DNA of 64,000 nt from Bradyrhizobium sp. CB1650. Lineage in GTDB: Bacteria; Pseudomonadota; Alphaproteobacteria; Rhizobiales; Xanthobacteraceae. This document shows positions 45,261-53,140 of the stretch, one piece after another (positions within the stretch are counted from its first letter, which is position 1; the number at the start of each line of letters is the position of its first letter). Under the pieces are notes generated by a model. That model was not told the DNA's origin. It did not search any database and saw only the letters and a list, made by a program, of their open reading frames with translations. The stretch is from contig NZ_CP121695.1 in NCBI RefSeq assembly GCF_029761915.1, forward strand, positions 4,741,501 through 4,805,500, in the 5' to 3' direction. The position numbers were made by a program, and so were the translations under genes.

Positions 45261-47057
45261 ATGAAACTCGACACGACACCCACGGCCGACTTCTCCGACG
45301 AGCAGAAGCGCTATCTCGAAGGCTTCATGTCAGGCCTCCAGGTCGGGCGTGTCGGGCGCGCCTTTGCCGCCGGTGGCGCGCCTGCCGCTACAGGCAGCGC
45401 GCCCGCGGAGCCGACCGGTCCCGATGCCGCGGCGATCAAGGCGCAGGACAAGCTCACGGCGGCGGGCAAAAAGCTCGCCGATCAGGAGAAGTTCAAGCGT
45501 GATCTGCATCCGTTCGACGGCTATGAGCTGCTGAAGGATCAGGCGCGCAACAACACGACGCCGACGCCGGCGGACAATTTCCGCTGGCGTTACTACGGCA
45601 TCTTCTGGGTCGCGCCGGCGCAGACCTCCTACATGGCGCGCCTTCGCATCCCCAACGGGATCCTGAAGCACTGGCAGATGTCGGGGCTTGCGGATCTGGC
45701 CGAGGCCTATGGCGGCGGCTACACCCATGTCACGACGCGCGCGAACTTCCAGATCCGCGAGATCGAGCCGAGGAACGCGGTCGCCCTGATCGAGGGCATC
45801 CAGGACATCGGCCTGTGCTCGCGCGGCTCCGGTGCGGACAACATCCGCAACGTCACGGGGACGCCGACTGCCGGCATCGATCCGCAGGAACTGCTCGACA
45901 CGCGGCCCTATGCACGCGAGTGGCACTACCACATCCTCAACGATCGCTCGCTCTACGGCCTGCCGCGCAAGTTCAATGTCGCCTTCGACGGCGCCGGCAA
46001 GATCGCCGCGCTCGAGGAGACCAATGACATCGCGTTCACCGCGGTCGAGGTCAAGGACGGCTTTGGTGTCGACGCAGGCGTCTGGTTCCGGCTCGGCATC
46101 GGCGGCATCACTGGCCACAGGGATTTCGCAAAATATTCGGGCATCATCGTTAGCCCCGAGGAAGCTACCGCAGTCGCCGACGCCATCGTGCGCGTCTTCA
46201 TCGAGCATGGCGACCGGACCAATCGTACCAAGGCGCGGCTGAAATACGTGCTGGATGCGATGGGCCACGACGCCTTTCTCAAGCTGGTCGAGGAGCAGCT
46301 CAAGAAGCCCTTCGCGCGCGTGCCGGCGGAAGCGCTTGCGCCGCGGCCGGCAACAGACCGCATGGCCCATGTCGGCGTGCACAAGCAGAGGCAGGCTGGC
46401 CTCAACTGGATCGGCGTGGCGCTGCCGGTCGGCAAGCTCACCTGCGAGCAGATGCGCGGCATCGCCAAGATCGCGCAGGACCTCGGCGACGGCGACATCC
46501 GCCTGACCGTCTGGCAGAATCTTCTGATCTCCGGCGTGCGCGATGAAAGCGTGGCGCTGGTGACGGCGGCGGTCGAGAAGCTCGGCCTCGCCACGCAGGT
46601 GTCGAACGTCCGCGCCGGCCTGATCGCCTGCACCGGCAATGCCGGCTGCAAGTTCGCGGCCTCCGATACCAAGCGTCATGCATCCGCGATCGGCGACTGG
46701 TGCGACGCGCGCATCAATCTCGATACGCCGCTCAACATCCATCTCACCGGCTGTCACCACTCCTGTGCCCAGCACTACATCTCCGACATCGGCCTGATTG
46801 CGGCCAAGGTGCCGGGTGCGACGGAAGAGGACACGGTCGAGGGCTATCACCTCTTCACAGGCGGCGGCTTCGGTCCCGATGCCGATATCGGGCAGGAGGT
46901 GTTTCGCGACGTGAAGGCCGAGGATGCGCCGAAGATCGTCGAGAGCCTCTTGAAGGCCTATCTCGCCAACCGCGCCTCGCCCGAGGAGACCTTCCTGACC
47001 TTCTCCCGTCGCCATGACGGTGAAGCCCTGCGCAAACTCGCGGAAGTCACAGTATGA
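45261..47057 (+). CDS. nirA: Ferredoxin-type assimilatory nitrite reductase NirA
   Basis: This 598-residue siroheme/[4Fe-4S] enzyme reduces nitrite to ammonium in the cytoplasm. It has two ferredoxin-like half domains and two sulfite/nitrite reductase domains. The cluster-siroheme cysteines are C457 and C463 (CTGNAGC) and C498 and C502 (CHHSC). The substrate-side arginines lie in THVTTRANFQIR and similar blocks. The N-terminus before the first domain holds FSDEQKRYLEGFMSG (residues 11-25), which recurs in the flavoprotein downstream. A sulfite reductase role is less likely given nasT, nasS and an FNT gene beside it. Its stop overlaps the next gene by four bases. Confidence 0.9.
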   Translation: MKLDTTPTADFSDEQKRYLEGFMSGLQVGRVGRAFAAGGAPAATGSAPAEPTGPDAAAIKAQDKLTAAGKKLADQEKFKRDLHPFDGYELLKDQARNNTTPTPADNFRWRYYGIFWVAPAQTSYMARLRIPNGILKHWQMSGLADLAEAYGGGYTHVTTRANFQIREIEPRNAVALIEGIQDIGLCSRGSGADNIRNVTGTPTAGIDPQELLDTRPYAREWHYHILNDRSLYGLPRKFNVAFDGAGKIAALEETNDIAFTAVEVKDGFGVDAGVWFRLGIGGITGHRDFAKYSGIIVSPEEATAVADAIVRVFIEHGDRTNRTKARLKYVLDAMGHDAFLKLVEEQLKKPFARVPAEALAPRPATDRMAHVGVHKQRQAGLNWIGVALPVGKLTCEQMRGIAKIAQDLGDGDIRLTVWQNLLISGVRDESVALVTAAVEKLGLATQVSNVRAGLIACTGNAGCKFAASDTKRHASAIGDWCDARINLDTPLNIHLTGCHHSCAQHYISDIGLIAAKVPGATEEDTVEGYHLFTGGGFGPDADIGQEVFRDVKAEDAPKIVESLLKAYLANRASPEETFLTFSRRHDGEALRKLAEVTV

Positions 47058-48670
47058 CCCAGATGCCTGTCCCACCGAAACTCGAGATCATCCCGCCCAA
47101 CGCGCCTTTCAGCGAAGGCCAGCGGCTGTGGCTGAATGGTTTTCTCGTGGGCATGTTCGGCCTCGACGGCTCGACGCCGCTGTCGCCTGCGGAGAACGGG
47201 GCCGTTCTCGCCCCGCAGGGCGACGGTGATGACGGTGAGGCGCCCTGGCACGATCCGGCGATGGCGATCGCCGATCGCATGAAGCTTGCGGAGGGCAGGC
47301 CGCTGCGCCGCCGCATGATGGCGGCGATGGCACAGCAGGATTGCGGCCAGTGTGGCTACAATTGCGCAGACTATTCCGATGCGATCGCCAACAAGAGCGA
47401 GGCCCGCCTCAACCTCTGCGCCCCCGGCGGCAAGGAGACGGCACGGATGCTGAAGCAGCTCTATGAGGAGCTCGACAAGGCGCCGGCAGCCAAGCCCGCC
47501 GCAGGTGCGACAGCTCCGGCTGCGAGCGCGCCGGCTGCCCCGGAGGTGAAGGCCGAGCTCGGCCGCGCCCGCGAAAATCCCGCCGAAGCGACGTTCCTGT
47601 CGCGACGCCTTCTCAACAAGCAGGGCTCCGAGAAGGAAACCTATCACATCGAGTTCGATCTCTCCGAGAGCAAGCTCGACTACGTCGTCGGCGACAGTTT
47701 TGGCGTGTTTGCGCGCAACGATGTCGGCCTGGTCGACCAGATCATCGCGCTGCTCGGCGCGTCCCACACGACCAAGGTGAACGGCAAGACGCTGCGCGAG
47801 GCGCTGATCGAGGACGTCTCGCTGTCACCGGCACCCGACAAGCTGTTCGAGCTGATCTCCTTCATCACCGGCGGCGCGCAGCGCGAGAAGGCGCGGGCGC
47901 TGGCGCAGGGCGAGGATCCCGATGGCGACGCCGCGACCCTCGACGTGATGGCGGCGCTGCAGAAGTTTTCCGGTACGCGGCCGCATCCCGAGGCCTTCGT
48001 CGAAGCGCTCGAGCCGCTCCAGCCGCGGCTCTATTCGATCTCGTCGTCGCACAATGCGACGCCCGGAAAGCTGTCGCTCACAGTCGATTCCGTCCGTTAC
48101 GTGATCGGCAAGCGCAGGCGCCTCGGCGTCGCCTCGACCTTCCTCGGCGAGCGCATCAACGAAGGCGAGAAACTCAAGGTCTATGTTCAGAAGGCGCACG
48201 GCTTCGGCCTGCCGCAGGATCCGAGGACACCGGTGATCATGATTGGCCCGGGCACCGGCGTCGCGCCGTTCCGTGCCTTCCTGCTCGACCGCAAGGCCAC
48301 CGGCGCGCCCGGCAAGAACTGGCTGTTCTTCGGCCATCAGCGGAGCGATTGCGATTTCTTTTATCGCGACGAGCTCAACGCGCTGAAGACCTCGGGTCTT
48401 CTGACCCGCCTGTCGCTCGCCTGGTCGCGCGATGGCGAGAAGAAGTTTTACGTGCAGGATCGCATGCGCGAGCTCGGTCGCGAAGTGTGGACGTGGCTCG
48501 CCGAAGGCGCGCATCTCTACATCTGCGGTGATGCCAAGCGCATGGCGAAGGACGTTGAACGCGCGCTTGTCGACATCGTCGCGCAGTTCGGTGCGCGCTC
48601 CACCGACGAAGCCGTGAGTTTCGTTGCGGAGCTCAAGAAGAAGGGCAGGTTCCAGGCCGACGTGTACTAG
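47054..48670 (+). CDS. NADPH-dependent flavoprotein with N-terminal Fe-S domain (CysJ-like)
   Basis: This 538-residue protein has a CysJ/FNR-type reductase module (about residues 165-538): RLYSISSSHNATPGKLSLTV for FAD, IMIGPGTGVAPFRAFLLDR for NADPH and the C-terminal YICGDAKRMAKDV. The FMN-binding flavodoxin domain of CysJ is missing. In its place is a small domain with cysteines C97, C100, C104 and C122 (DCGQCGYNC ... LNLCAPGG), spaced like a [4Fe-4S] site. Electrons could thus pass from NADPH through FAD and Fe-S to NirA without a separate ferredoxin. The four-base overlap with nirA supports a 1:1 complex. The N-terminal F-S-x-x-Q motif is shared with NirA. Confidence 0.87.
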   Translation: MTQMPVPPKLEIIPPNAPFSEGQRLWLNGFLVGMFGLDGSTPLSPAENGAVLAPQGDGDDGEAPWHDPAMAIADRMKLAEGRPLRRRMMAAMAQQDCGQCGYNCADYSDAIANKSEARLNLCAPGGKETARMLKQLYEELDKAPAAKPAAGATAPAASAPAAPEVKAELGRARENPAEATFLSRRLLNKQGSEKETYHIEFDLSESKLDYVVGDSFGVFARNDVGLVDQIIALLGASHTTKVNGKTLREALIEDVSLSPAPDKLFELISFITGGAQREKARALAQGEDPDGDAATLDVMAALQKFSGTRPHPEAFVEALEPLQPRLYSISSSHNATPGKLSLTVDSVRYVIGKRRRLGVASTFLGERINEGEKLKVYVQKAHGFGLPQDPRTPVIMIGPGTGVAPFRAFLLDRKATGAPGKNWLFFGHQRSDCDFFYRDELNALKTSGLLTRLSLAWSRDGEKKFYVQDRMRELGREVWTWLAEGAHLYICGDAKRMAKDVERALVDIVAQFGARSTDEAVSFVAELKKKGRFQADVY

Positions 48671-48857
48671 TGGTTGCAACTGGTTCCAATTTGGCTTGCA
48701 GTTGAACGAATAGGATTCTTGGAACCCCCGCTTCAGGAGAATTTCATCCTGCTGCAGGCACCTTCTAGAGGACTCTTATCGCTATTTCCGCGCTCGTCTT
48801 GCGTGCCGGCAGGGACGATCCCTCATAATCGCGCAAATGGGGCGTTGGAGATCGACC

Positions 48858-49010
48858 ATGCGCGAACTGTCGGCGGAAGCCAGGCTGCACTTCTACGCGC
48901 GCTCGCTCTCGCGGCGGACTGGGGCGAGCGTTCATCACATTGCGCTCTACAGCGCCTTTGCGGTCATCGCGGCGATCGTCTTCGGCACGCTCTCGGTGCA
49001 TCCGTTCTGA
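48858..49010 (+). CDS. Small membrane protein (50 aa)
   Basis: The ATG at 48858 follows TTGGAG by about seven bases. The product has a basic, amphipathic N-terminal half (RLHFYARSLSRRTGAS) and one transmembrane helix (about residues 29-45, ALYSAFAVIAAIVFGTL), ending in SVHPF. This is a typical small single-pass inner-membrane protein, with no recognised family. It follows the nitrite operon by 187 bases and is probably transcribed separately. Confidence 0.62.
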   Translation: MRELSAEARLHFYARSLSRRTGASVHHIALYSAFAVIAAIVFGTLSVHPF

Positions 49011-49024
49011 TCGAGCCTTGTATG

Positions 49025-49048
49025 GTGGGTTACGCTACGCCAACCCAC
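49025..49048. repeat. Short hairpin repeat
   Basis: GTGGGTT and AACCCAC form a 7-bp stem around a 10-base loop. It lies between the convergent 50-aa gene and pxpA. It resembles a fragment of a common rhizobial palindrome rather than an intrinsic terminator, since no T run follows. Confidence 0.35.
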
Positions 49049-49068
49049 AATCTCGCTACAACGTTGCC

Positions 49069-49839
49069 TCACGACGACCGCTTGAAGGGCGCTACCTCGA
49101 TCCCCGCAGCTTTCAACGCCTGACGCACGCCGCGCGCAATCTCGACCGCGCCGGGCGTATCACCGTGGATGCAGACTGTGTCGGTCCGCATCTTGATGAC
49201 CTTGCCGGTCACCGAGACCACTGCACCGTCCTGCACCATGCGCACCACGCGATCGGCGATCGCCTTGGCGTCGTGCAGCACCGCGCCGGGCTTCTTGCGC
49301 GAGACCAGATTGCCGTCGTCCTCATAGGCACGGTCGGCGAACACCTCATGCACCATCGGCAGGTTGGCGTCTTCGCCCGCCTTCACCAGCTTCGAATTGG
49401 CGAGCACGACGAAGATCAGGCTGGGATCGACCGCCTTGATGCCGGCAGCGATCGCCTTTGCTGTCATGTCGTCCTCGCAGGCGACGTTGGAGAGCGCGCC
49501 GTGCGCCTTCACATGCGTCACCTTGTGGCCGGCGGCGGCGGCGATCGCCTGCAAGGCGCCGATCTGGTAGGCGACGAGGTTCTCGATCTCGGACGCCTTC
49601 AGCCCGACGATCGGATGCCGCCCGAAACCGTGCAGGTCGCGATAGCCGGGATGGGCGCCGACCGACACGCCGCGTGCCTTCGCGAGCTCGACCGTCCTGC
49701 GCATGATGTCGGGATCGCCGGCATGGAAGCCGCAGGCGACGTTGACGGAGCTCGCAAGCTCGATCATGGCGGCGTCATTGCCCATCTCCCACGCGCCAAA
49801 TCCTTCGCCGAGGTCGCAATTGAGATCGATCGTCTTCAT
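49069..49839 (-). CDS. pxpA: 5-oxoprolinase subunit A (LamB/YcsF)
   Basis: This 256-residue protein has the LamB/YcsF signature: [19 protein letters not shown] at the start, [19 protein letters not shown] and [19 protein letters not shown]. With PxpB and PxpC it forms the ATP-dependent 5-oxoprolinase, which opens pyroglutamate to glutamate and recycles a common damage product. It is the last gene of a three-gene unit, 30 bases after pxpC. The length is normal. Confidence 0.95.
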   Translation of the reverse strand: MKTIDLNCDLGEGFGAWEMGNDAAMIELASSVNVACGFHAGDPDIMRRTVELAKARGVSVGAHPGYRDLHGFGRHPIVGLKASEIENLVAYQIGALQAIAAAAGHKVTHVKAHGALSNVACEDDMTAKAIAAGIKAVDPSLIFVVLANSKLVKAGEDANLPMVHEVFADRAYEDDGNLVSRKKPGAVLHDAKAIADRVVRMVQDGAVVSVTGKVIKMRTDTVCIHGDTPGAVEIARGVRQALKAAGIEVAPFKRSS

Positions 49840-49869
49840 GGTGCTCTCCGCCTCTCGTCTTCTTGTCGA

Positions 49870-50907
49870 TTACGGCTCCGCCGAAACCTGCCAGGTCCCG
49901 GCATCGACCGCGCTCACCGCGTAGCCGGCGACATTAGCATCCCTGAGCGCCTCGATGTTGAGCGCGACCGTGTCGGCCGAGCGCAGCCGGTCGGGAAGGC
50001 TGCGAATGAGCTGTGCGAATTTGCGCGCCTCGTCCTGCGCCTCGGCCATGCTGACCTGCTTGAAGCGGAATGCGGTCCCCGCGGAGGTCTGCGCCAGCCG
50101 GCCGAAATCGGCCGTAATCACGGTTGCGATCTTTGGATAACCGCCAGACGTGCCGCGGTCCATCATCAGCGCGATCGGCGCGCCATTGCCGGGCACCTGG
50201 ATACTGCCGTTGACCGTTCCGTCGGAGACGATGTTGTGGCCGTGCAGGTGCTTGATCGCGGGGCCTTCGAGCCGGTAGCCCATGCGGTCGGAGGTTGCCG
50301 AGATCTTCCACTCGCTATCGAGGAACAGCGCCGTGTTGGTCTCGTCGAACTCGTCGTCCTGCGGCCCGAGCACGACACGGATCGGGCCCTCGGCCTGCTT
50401 CGGCAGCTCGATCCGGAGTTCCGGCGCACCGCTTGCGGCGTCGACCTTGAATTCGTCGCCGGCCTGGAGCGGTCGCGGGTAGGGGCTGCCGAGGCCCGCG
50501 CGAGCGTTCACCGCGAGACTGCCGAACACCGGCTCGCCCTTGATACCGCCTTCGATCGCGAGATAGCTGAACGCGCCGCCGCGGGCGAAGCCGAGCGTCA
50601 GCGTCTCGCCATCCTTGAGCGTCACGGAACTGTCGAGCGCCACCGCCCGTCCGGTGATGTCGGCGTTGCGCGGCGCCCCGGTGATGCCCACGCGGACGGC
50701 GCCGTCACGTGCCGTGAAAGACGCGCCGAACGGGCCGATCTCGACACCGGCCGCGAGCAGCTCGTTGCCGACCAGGCAATTGGCCGCGGCGAGCGCCAGC
50801 CGGTCCATCGCACCGCCCGGCGTCAGGCCGTAGCGCTGCGAGCCGGGGCGGCCGCCATCCTGGACTGAGCTTGCAGGGCCGATGCTGGCGACGACGAGCC
50901 GGCTCAT
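49870..50907 (-). CDS. pxpC: 5-oxoprolinase subunit C (KipA type)
   Basis: This 345-residue member of the KipA/AHS2 (biotin-dependent carboxyltransferase-like) family has VASIGPASSVQDGGRPGSQRYGLTPGG split over its first 35 residues and the conserved IALMMDRGTSGGYPKIATVI. It supplies part of the active site of the 5-oxoprolinase complex. Its start overlaps the pxpB stop by four bases. The length suits the family. Confidence 0.93.
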   Translation of the reverse strand: MSRLVVASIGPASSVQDGGRPGSQRYGLTPGGAMDRLALAAANCLVGNELLAAGVEIGPFGASFTARDGAVRVGITGAPRNADITGRAVALDSSVTLKDGETLTLGFARGGAFSYLAIEGGIKGEPVFGSLAVNARAGLGSPYPRPLQAGDEFKVDAASGAPELRIELPKQAEGPIRVVLGPQDDEFDETNTALFLDSEWKISATSDRMGYRLEGPAIKHLHGHNIVSDGTVNGSIQVPGNGAPIALMMDRGTSGGYPKIATVITADFGRLAQTSAGTAFRFKQVSMAEAQDEARKFAQLIRSLPDRLRSADTVALNIEALRDANVAGYAVSAVDAGTWQVSAEP

Positions 50908-51635
50908 GAGGCCACCTGCTCGGCAATGAGCTCGCCGGCTTCCGCGGCGCGGTCCTGTTCCGTGAAGGTCTTGTGATCGATGGCAAAAAACGTCACGCGA
51001 TCACCGGGTTCGGTGAGGAAGGTCGGATTCCGGTGGAGCTGATAGGTCCGCACCGGCGTGCGGCCGAGAAGGTGCCAGCCGCTGGGACCGGCCAGGCACT
51101 GGATGCCGGTCTGGATGCCGCCGATCGAGATCGTGCCGGCGGGCGTGAGCAGCCGCGGATTCTGCCGCCGCGACATGTGCAGTGATTTCTCCAGGCCGCT
51201 GAGATAGGACCAGCCCGGCGTGAAGCCGATCATGGCGACACGGTAGTCGCAGGCGACATGGCGGGCGACGACGTCATCGGGTGTGGTGTTCAGCGCTTTC
51301 GCGACGTCTTCGAGATCGATGCCATGCTCGCCGCCATAGGCCACCGGAATGCGCCAGCGGCGCGCCTTCGCGCTCGGCGGCAGCGGCTGGCCGGCGAGCG
51401 CGAGCAGCTTTTCGGCCAGCGCATCGAACCCGATCCTGCCGGGATCGTAGTGCACCAGCAGCGAGCGATAGGTCGGCACGGACTCGGTGATGCCATCGAT
51501 GCCTGCTGCAGCAAGCGCCCGGTCGAGCGCCAGCACGCGCTGGTTGGCGGCGTCGTCGATGGTGCGGCTGAACTCGACCGTGACGGCACTGTCGCCACTG
51601 GGCAGGAGGCGGGGCGGAGGAAGCGTCGCGGCCAT
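50904..51635 (-). CDS. pxpB: 5-oxoprolinase subunit B (KipI type)
   Basis: This is a KipI/AHS1-type protein of 243 residues from the ATG at 51635. Conserved blocks are LLPSGDSAVTVEFS near the start, MIGFTPGWSYLSGL and GTISIGGIQTGIQCLAGPSGWHLLGRTPV in shorter segments, and ending FFAIDHKTF. In Bacillus subtilis the relative KipI also inhibits the sporulation kinase KinA, but here the partner genes pxpC and pxpA make the oxoprolinase role clear. The open frame continues 64 codons upstream without family features, so it is not used. Confidence 0.92.
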   Translation of the reverse strand: MAATLPPPRLLPSGDSAVTVEFSRTIDDAANQRVLALDRALAAAGIDGITESVPTYRSLLVHYDPGRIGFDALAEKLLALAGQPLPPSAKARRWRIPVAYGGEHGIDLEDVAKALNTTPDDVVARHVACDYRVAMIGFTPGWSYLSGLEKSLHMSRRQNPRLLTPAGTISIGGIQTGIQCLAGPSGWHLLGRTPVRTYQLHRNPTFLTEPGDRVTFFAIDHKTFTEQDRAAEAGELIAEQVAS

Positions 51636-51872
51636 GAGCTGTCGAAATCGGCATCTTGGAATGCGCGGCCTCGAGCGTTCGAGTTCCGCGTCACCCTGCT
51701 TCGCGTAAATGCGCCCGCAAGTCCAATAAATTAATGCAGGGCTGCCCGATAAAGCCTTGTTATCGCGTCGCATAACAGCCCTGCGGGCATTGCTCATGGC
51801 CCTTGACGGAAGCCGCGCGCCTCGCAAGATGCGCGGCGTCCTTTCCCGCCCATCCGGAGCTCGTCTGTTTCC

Positions 51873-52571
51873 ATGTCGCTATCCCCCGAAGCCCGCAAGA
51901 CCCTCGCCGGCATCACCACCGCCACCATCACCACGGTCCTGCTCAAGAAGGGCTTGCGCAACGTGTGGATGCGCGGCGCACGGCCGCTGCGGCCAGGTCT
52001 GCCGCGCCTGGTGGGACCGGCCTTCACGCTGCGCTTCGTGCCGGCACGCGAGGATCTGGCGACGCCGGAGTCCTGGTCGTCGCCGATCTCGACCCGCACC
52101 GCGATCGAGGCGATGCCTGAGGGGTGCATCGCGGTGGTCGACGCCATGGGCATCACCGACGCCGGCATCTTCGGCGACATCCTCTGCGCCCGCATGGTCA
52201 AGCGCGGCGTCACCGCGCTCGTCACCGACGGCGTCGTGCGTGACGTCGAGGGCGTGCTCGGCACCAACCTGCCGGTCTGGTGCGACGGCTATGCCGCGCC
52301 GCCCTCCGTGGCGGGCCTGACCTTCGTCGGCTGGGGCGAGCCGATCGGCTGCGGCGGCGTTGCGGTGTTCCCGAACGACATCGTGGTTGCGGACCAGGAT
52401 GGCTGCGTGCTGATCCCGCAGGCGATGCTCGATCACGTGCTCGCCGAGGGGGTCGAGCAGGAACGCATGGAAGCCTGGATCGTCAACGAGGTGAACAACG
52501 GCGCCGTGTTGCCCGGCCTCTATCCCATGAACGCCGAGACCAAGGCGCGCTACGCGGCCAGCAAGAAGTAA
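51873..52571 (+). CDS. RraA-family protein (HMG/CHA-aldolase-like)
   Basis: This 232-residue protein of the RraA/MenG fold has the family site GDILCARMVKRGVTALVTDG followed by VVRDVEG. The G-D-x-x-x-A ... D-G-x-x-R-D residues bind a divalent metal and a pyruvate-like ligand in 4-hydroxy-4-methyl-2-oxoglutarate aldolases. GGVAVFPNDIVVADQDG also fits. Activity could be an aldolase or oxaloacetate decarboxylase rather than RNase E control. It is divergent from the pxp genes and lies 24 bases before the cupin gene. Confidence 0.87.
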   Translation: MSLSPEARKTLAGITTATITTVLLKKGLRNVWMRGARPLRPGLPRLVGPAFTLRFVPAREDLATPESWSSPISTRTAIEAMPEGCIAVVDAMGITDAGIFGDILCARMVKRGVTALVTDGVVRDVEGVLGTNLPVWCDGYAAPPSVAGLTFVGWGEPIGCGGVAVFPNDIVVADQDGCVLIPQAMLDHVLAEGVEQERMEAWIVNEVNNGAVLPGLYPMNAETKARYAASKK

Positions 52572-52595
52572 CGACAAACCAAGCGAGGTCATCCC

Positions 52596-53000
52596 ATGGA
52601 GATTCACGTCGCAGGCACGCGGCCGACCCGCCGCGCGCCCAAGGAAAACTTCACCGGCACCGTGTTGCAGGACCCCGTGATCATGGCGCCCGCGCCGGCA
52701 CGGCTGAACTGCTCGCGCGTCGCCTTCGAGCCCGGCGCGCGTACCAACTGGCATCACCATCCGCTCGGGCAGACGCTCTACGTGATCTCGGGTGTCGGCC
52801 GCGTCCAGGCCAAGGGCGGCCCGATCCGCGAGATTCGCCCGGGCGACACCGTCTGGATTCCGCCGGGGGAATTGCACTGGCACGGCGCCTCGCCGACCAA
52901 CGGCATGACCCACATCGCCATGCAGGAAGCGCTCGACGGCGTCTACTCGACCTGGCTGGAGCCGGTGACGGACGCCGAGTACAACGGCAACGTTGGATAG
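52596..53000 (+). CDS. Cupin protein, mandelonitrile-lyase-like
   Basis: This 134-residue single cupin barrel has the first metal motif as WHHHPLGQTLYVISG and the second as PPGELHWHGAS; together these give the usual His/Gln ligand set for Mn or a similar metal. The layout matches small manganese cupins of the (R)-mandelonitrile lyase/carboxymuconolactone-associated type. The reaction is not known here. It probably acts with the RraA-family enzyme upstream on the same small metabolite. Confidence 0.82.
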   Translation: MEIHVAGTRPTRRAPKENFTGTVLQDPVIMAPAPARLNCSRVAFEPGARTNWHHHPLGQTLYVISGVGRVQAKGGPIREIRPGDTVWIPPGELHWHGASPTNGMTHIAMQEALDGVYSTWLEPVTDAEYNGNVG

Positions 53001-53140
53001 TTCACGGAGTCCAAGCCTGATGAGGCTGCCTCGCCCCGGGGGCAGGCTCATTGGGACGGTCGCACGATTGTATTTGACAGGTTAGACAACATAGGAGAGC
53101 ATTTCGAGAAATTTCATTCATTGGTTTTTCACGGGCCGCC

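Noticed and set aside
48940..50868. Plus-strand open frame of 642 codons across pxpA and pxpC
   Set aside because: It runs antisense through two genes with clear family signatures and has no recognisable domain.
53074..53079. TTGACA as a -35 element for the patatin operon
   Set aside because: No acceptable -10 hexamer at 16-18 bases, so a promoter cannot be assigned by eye.
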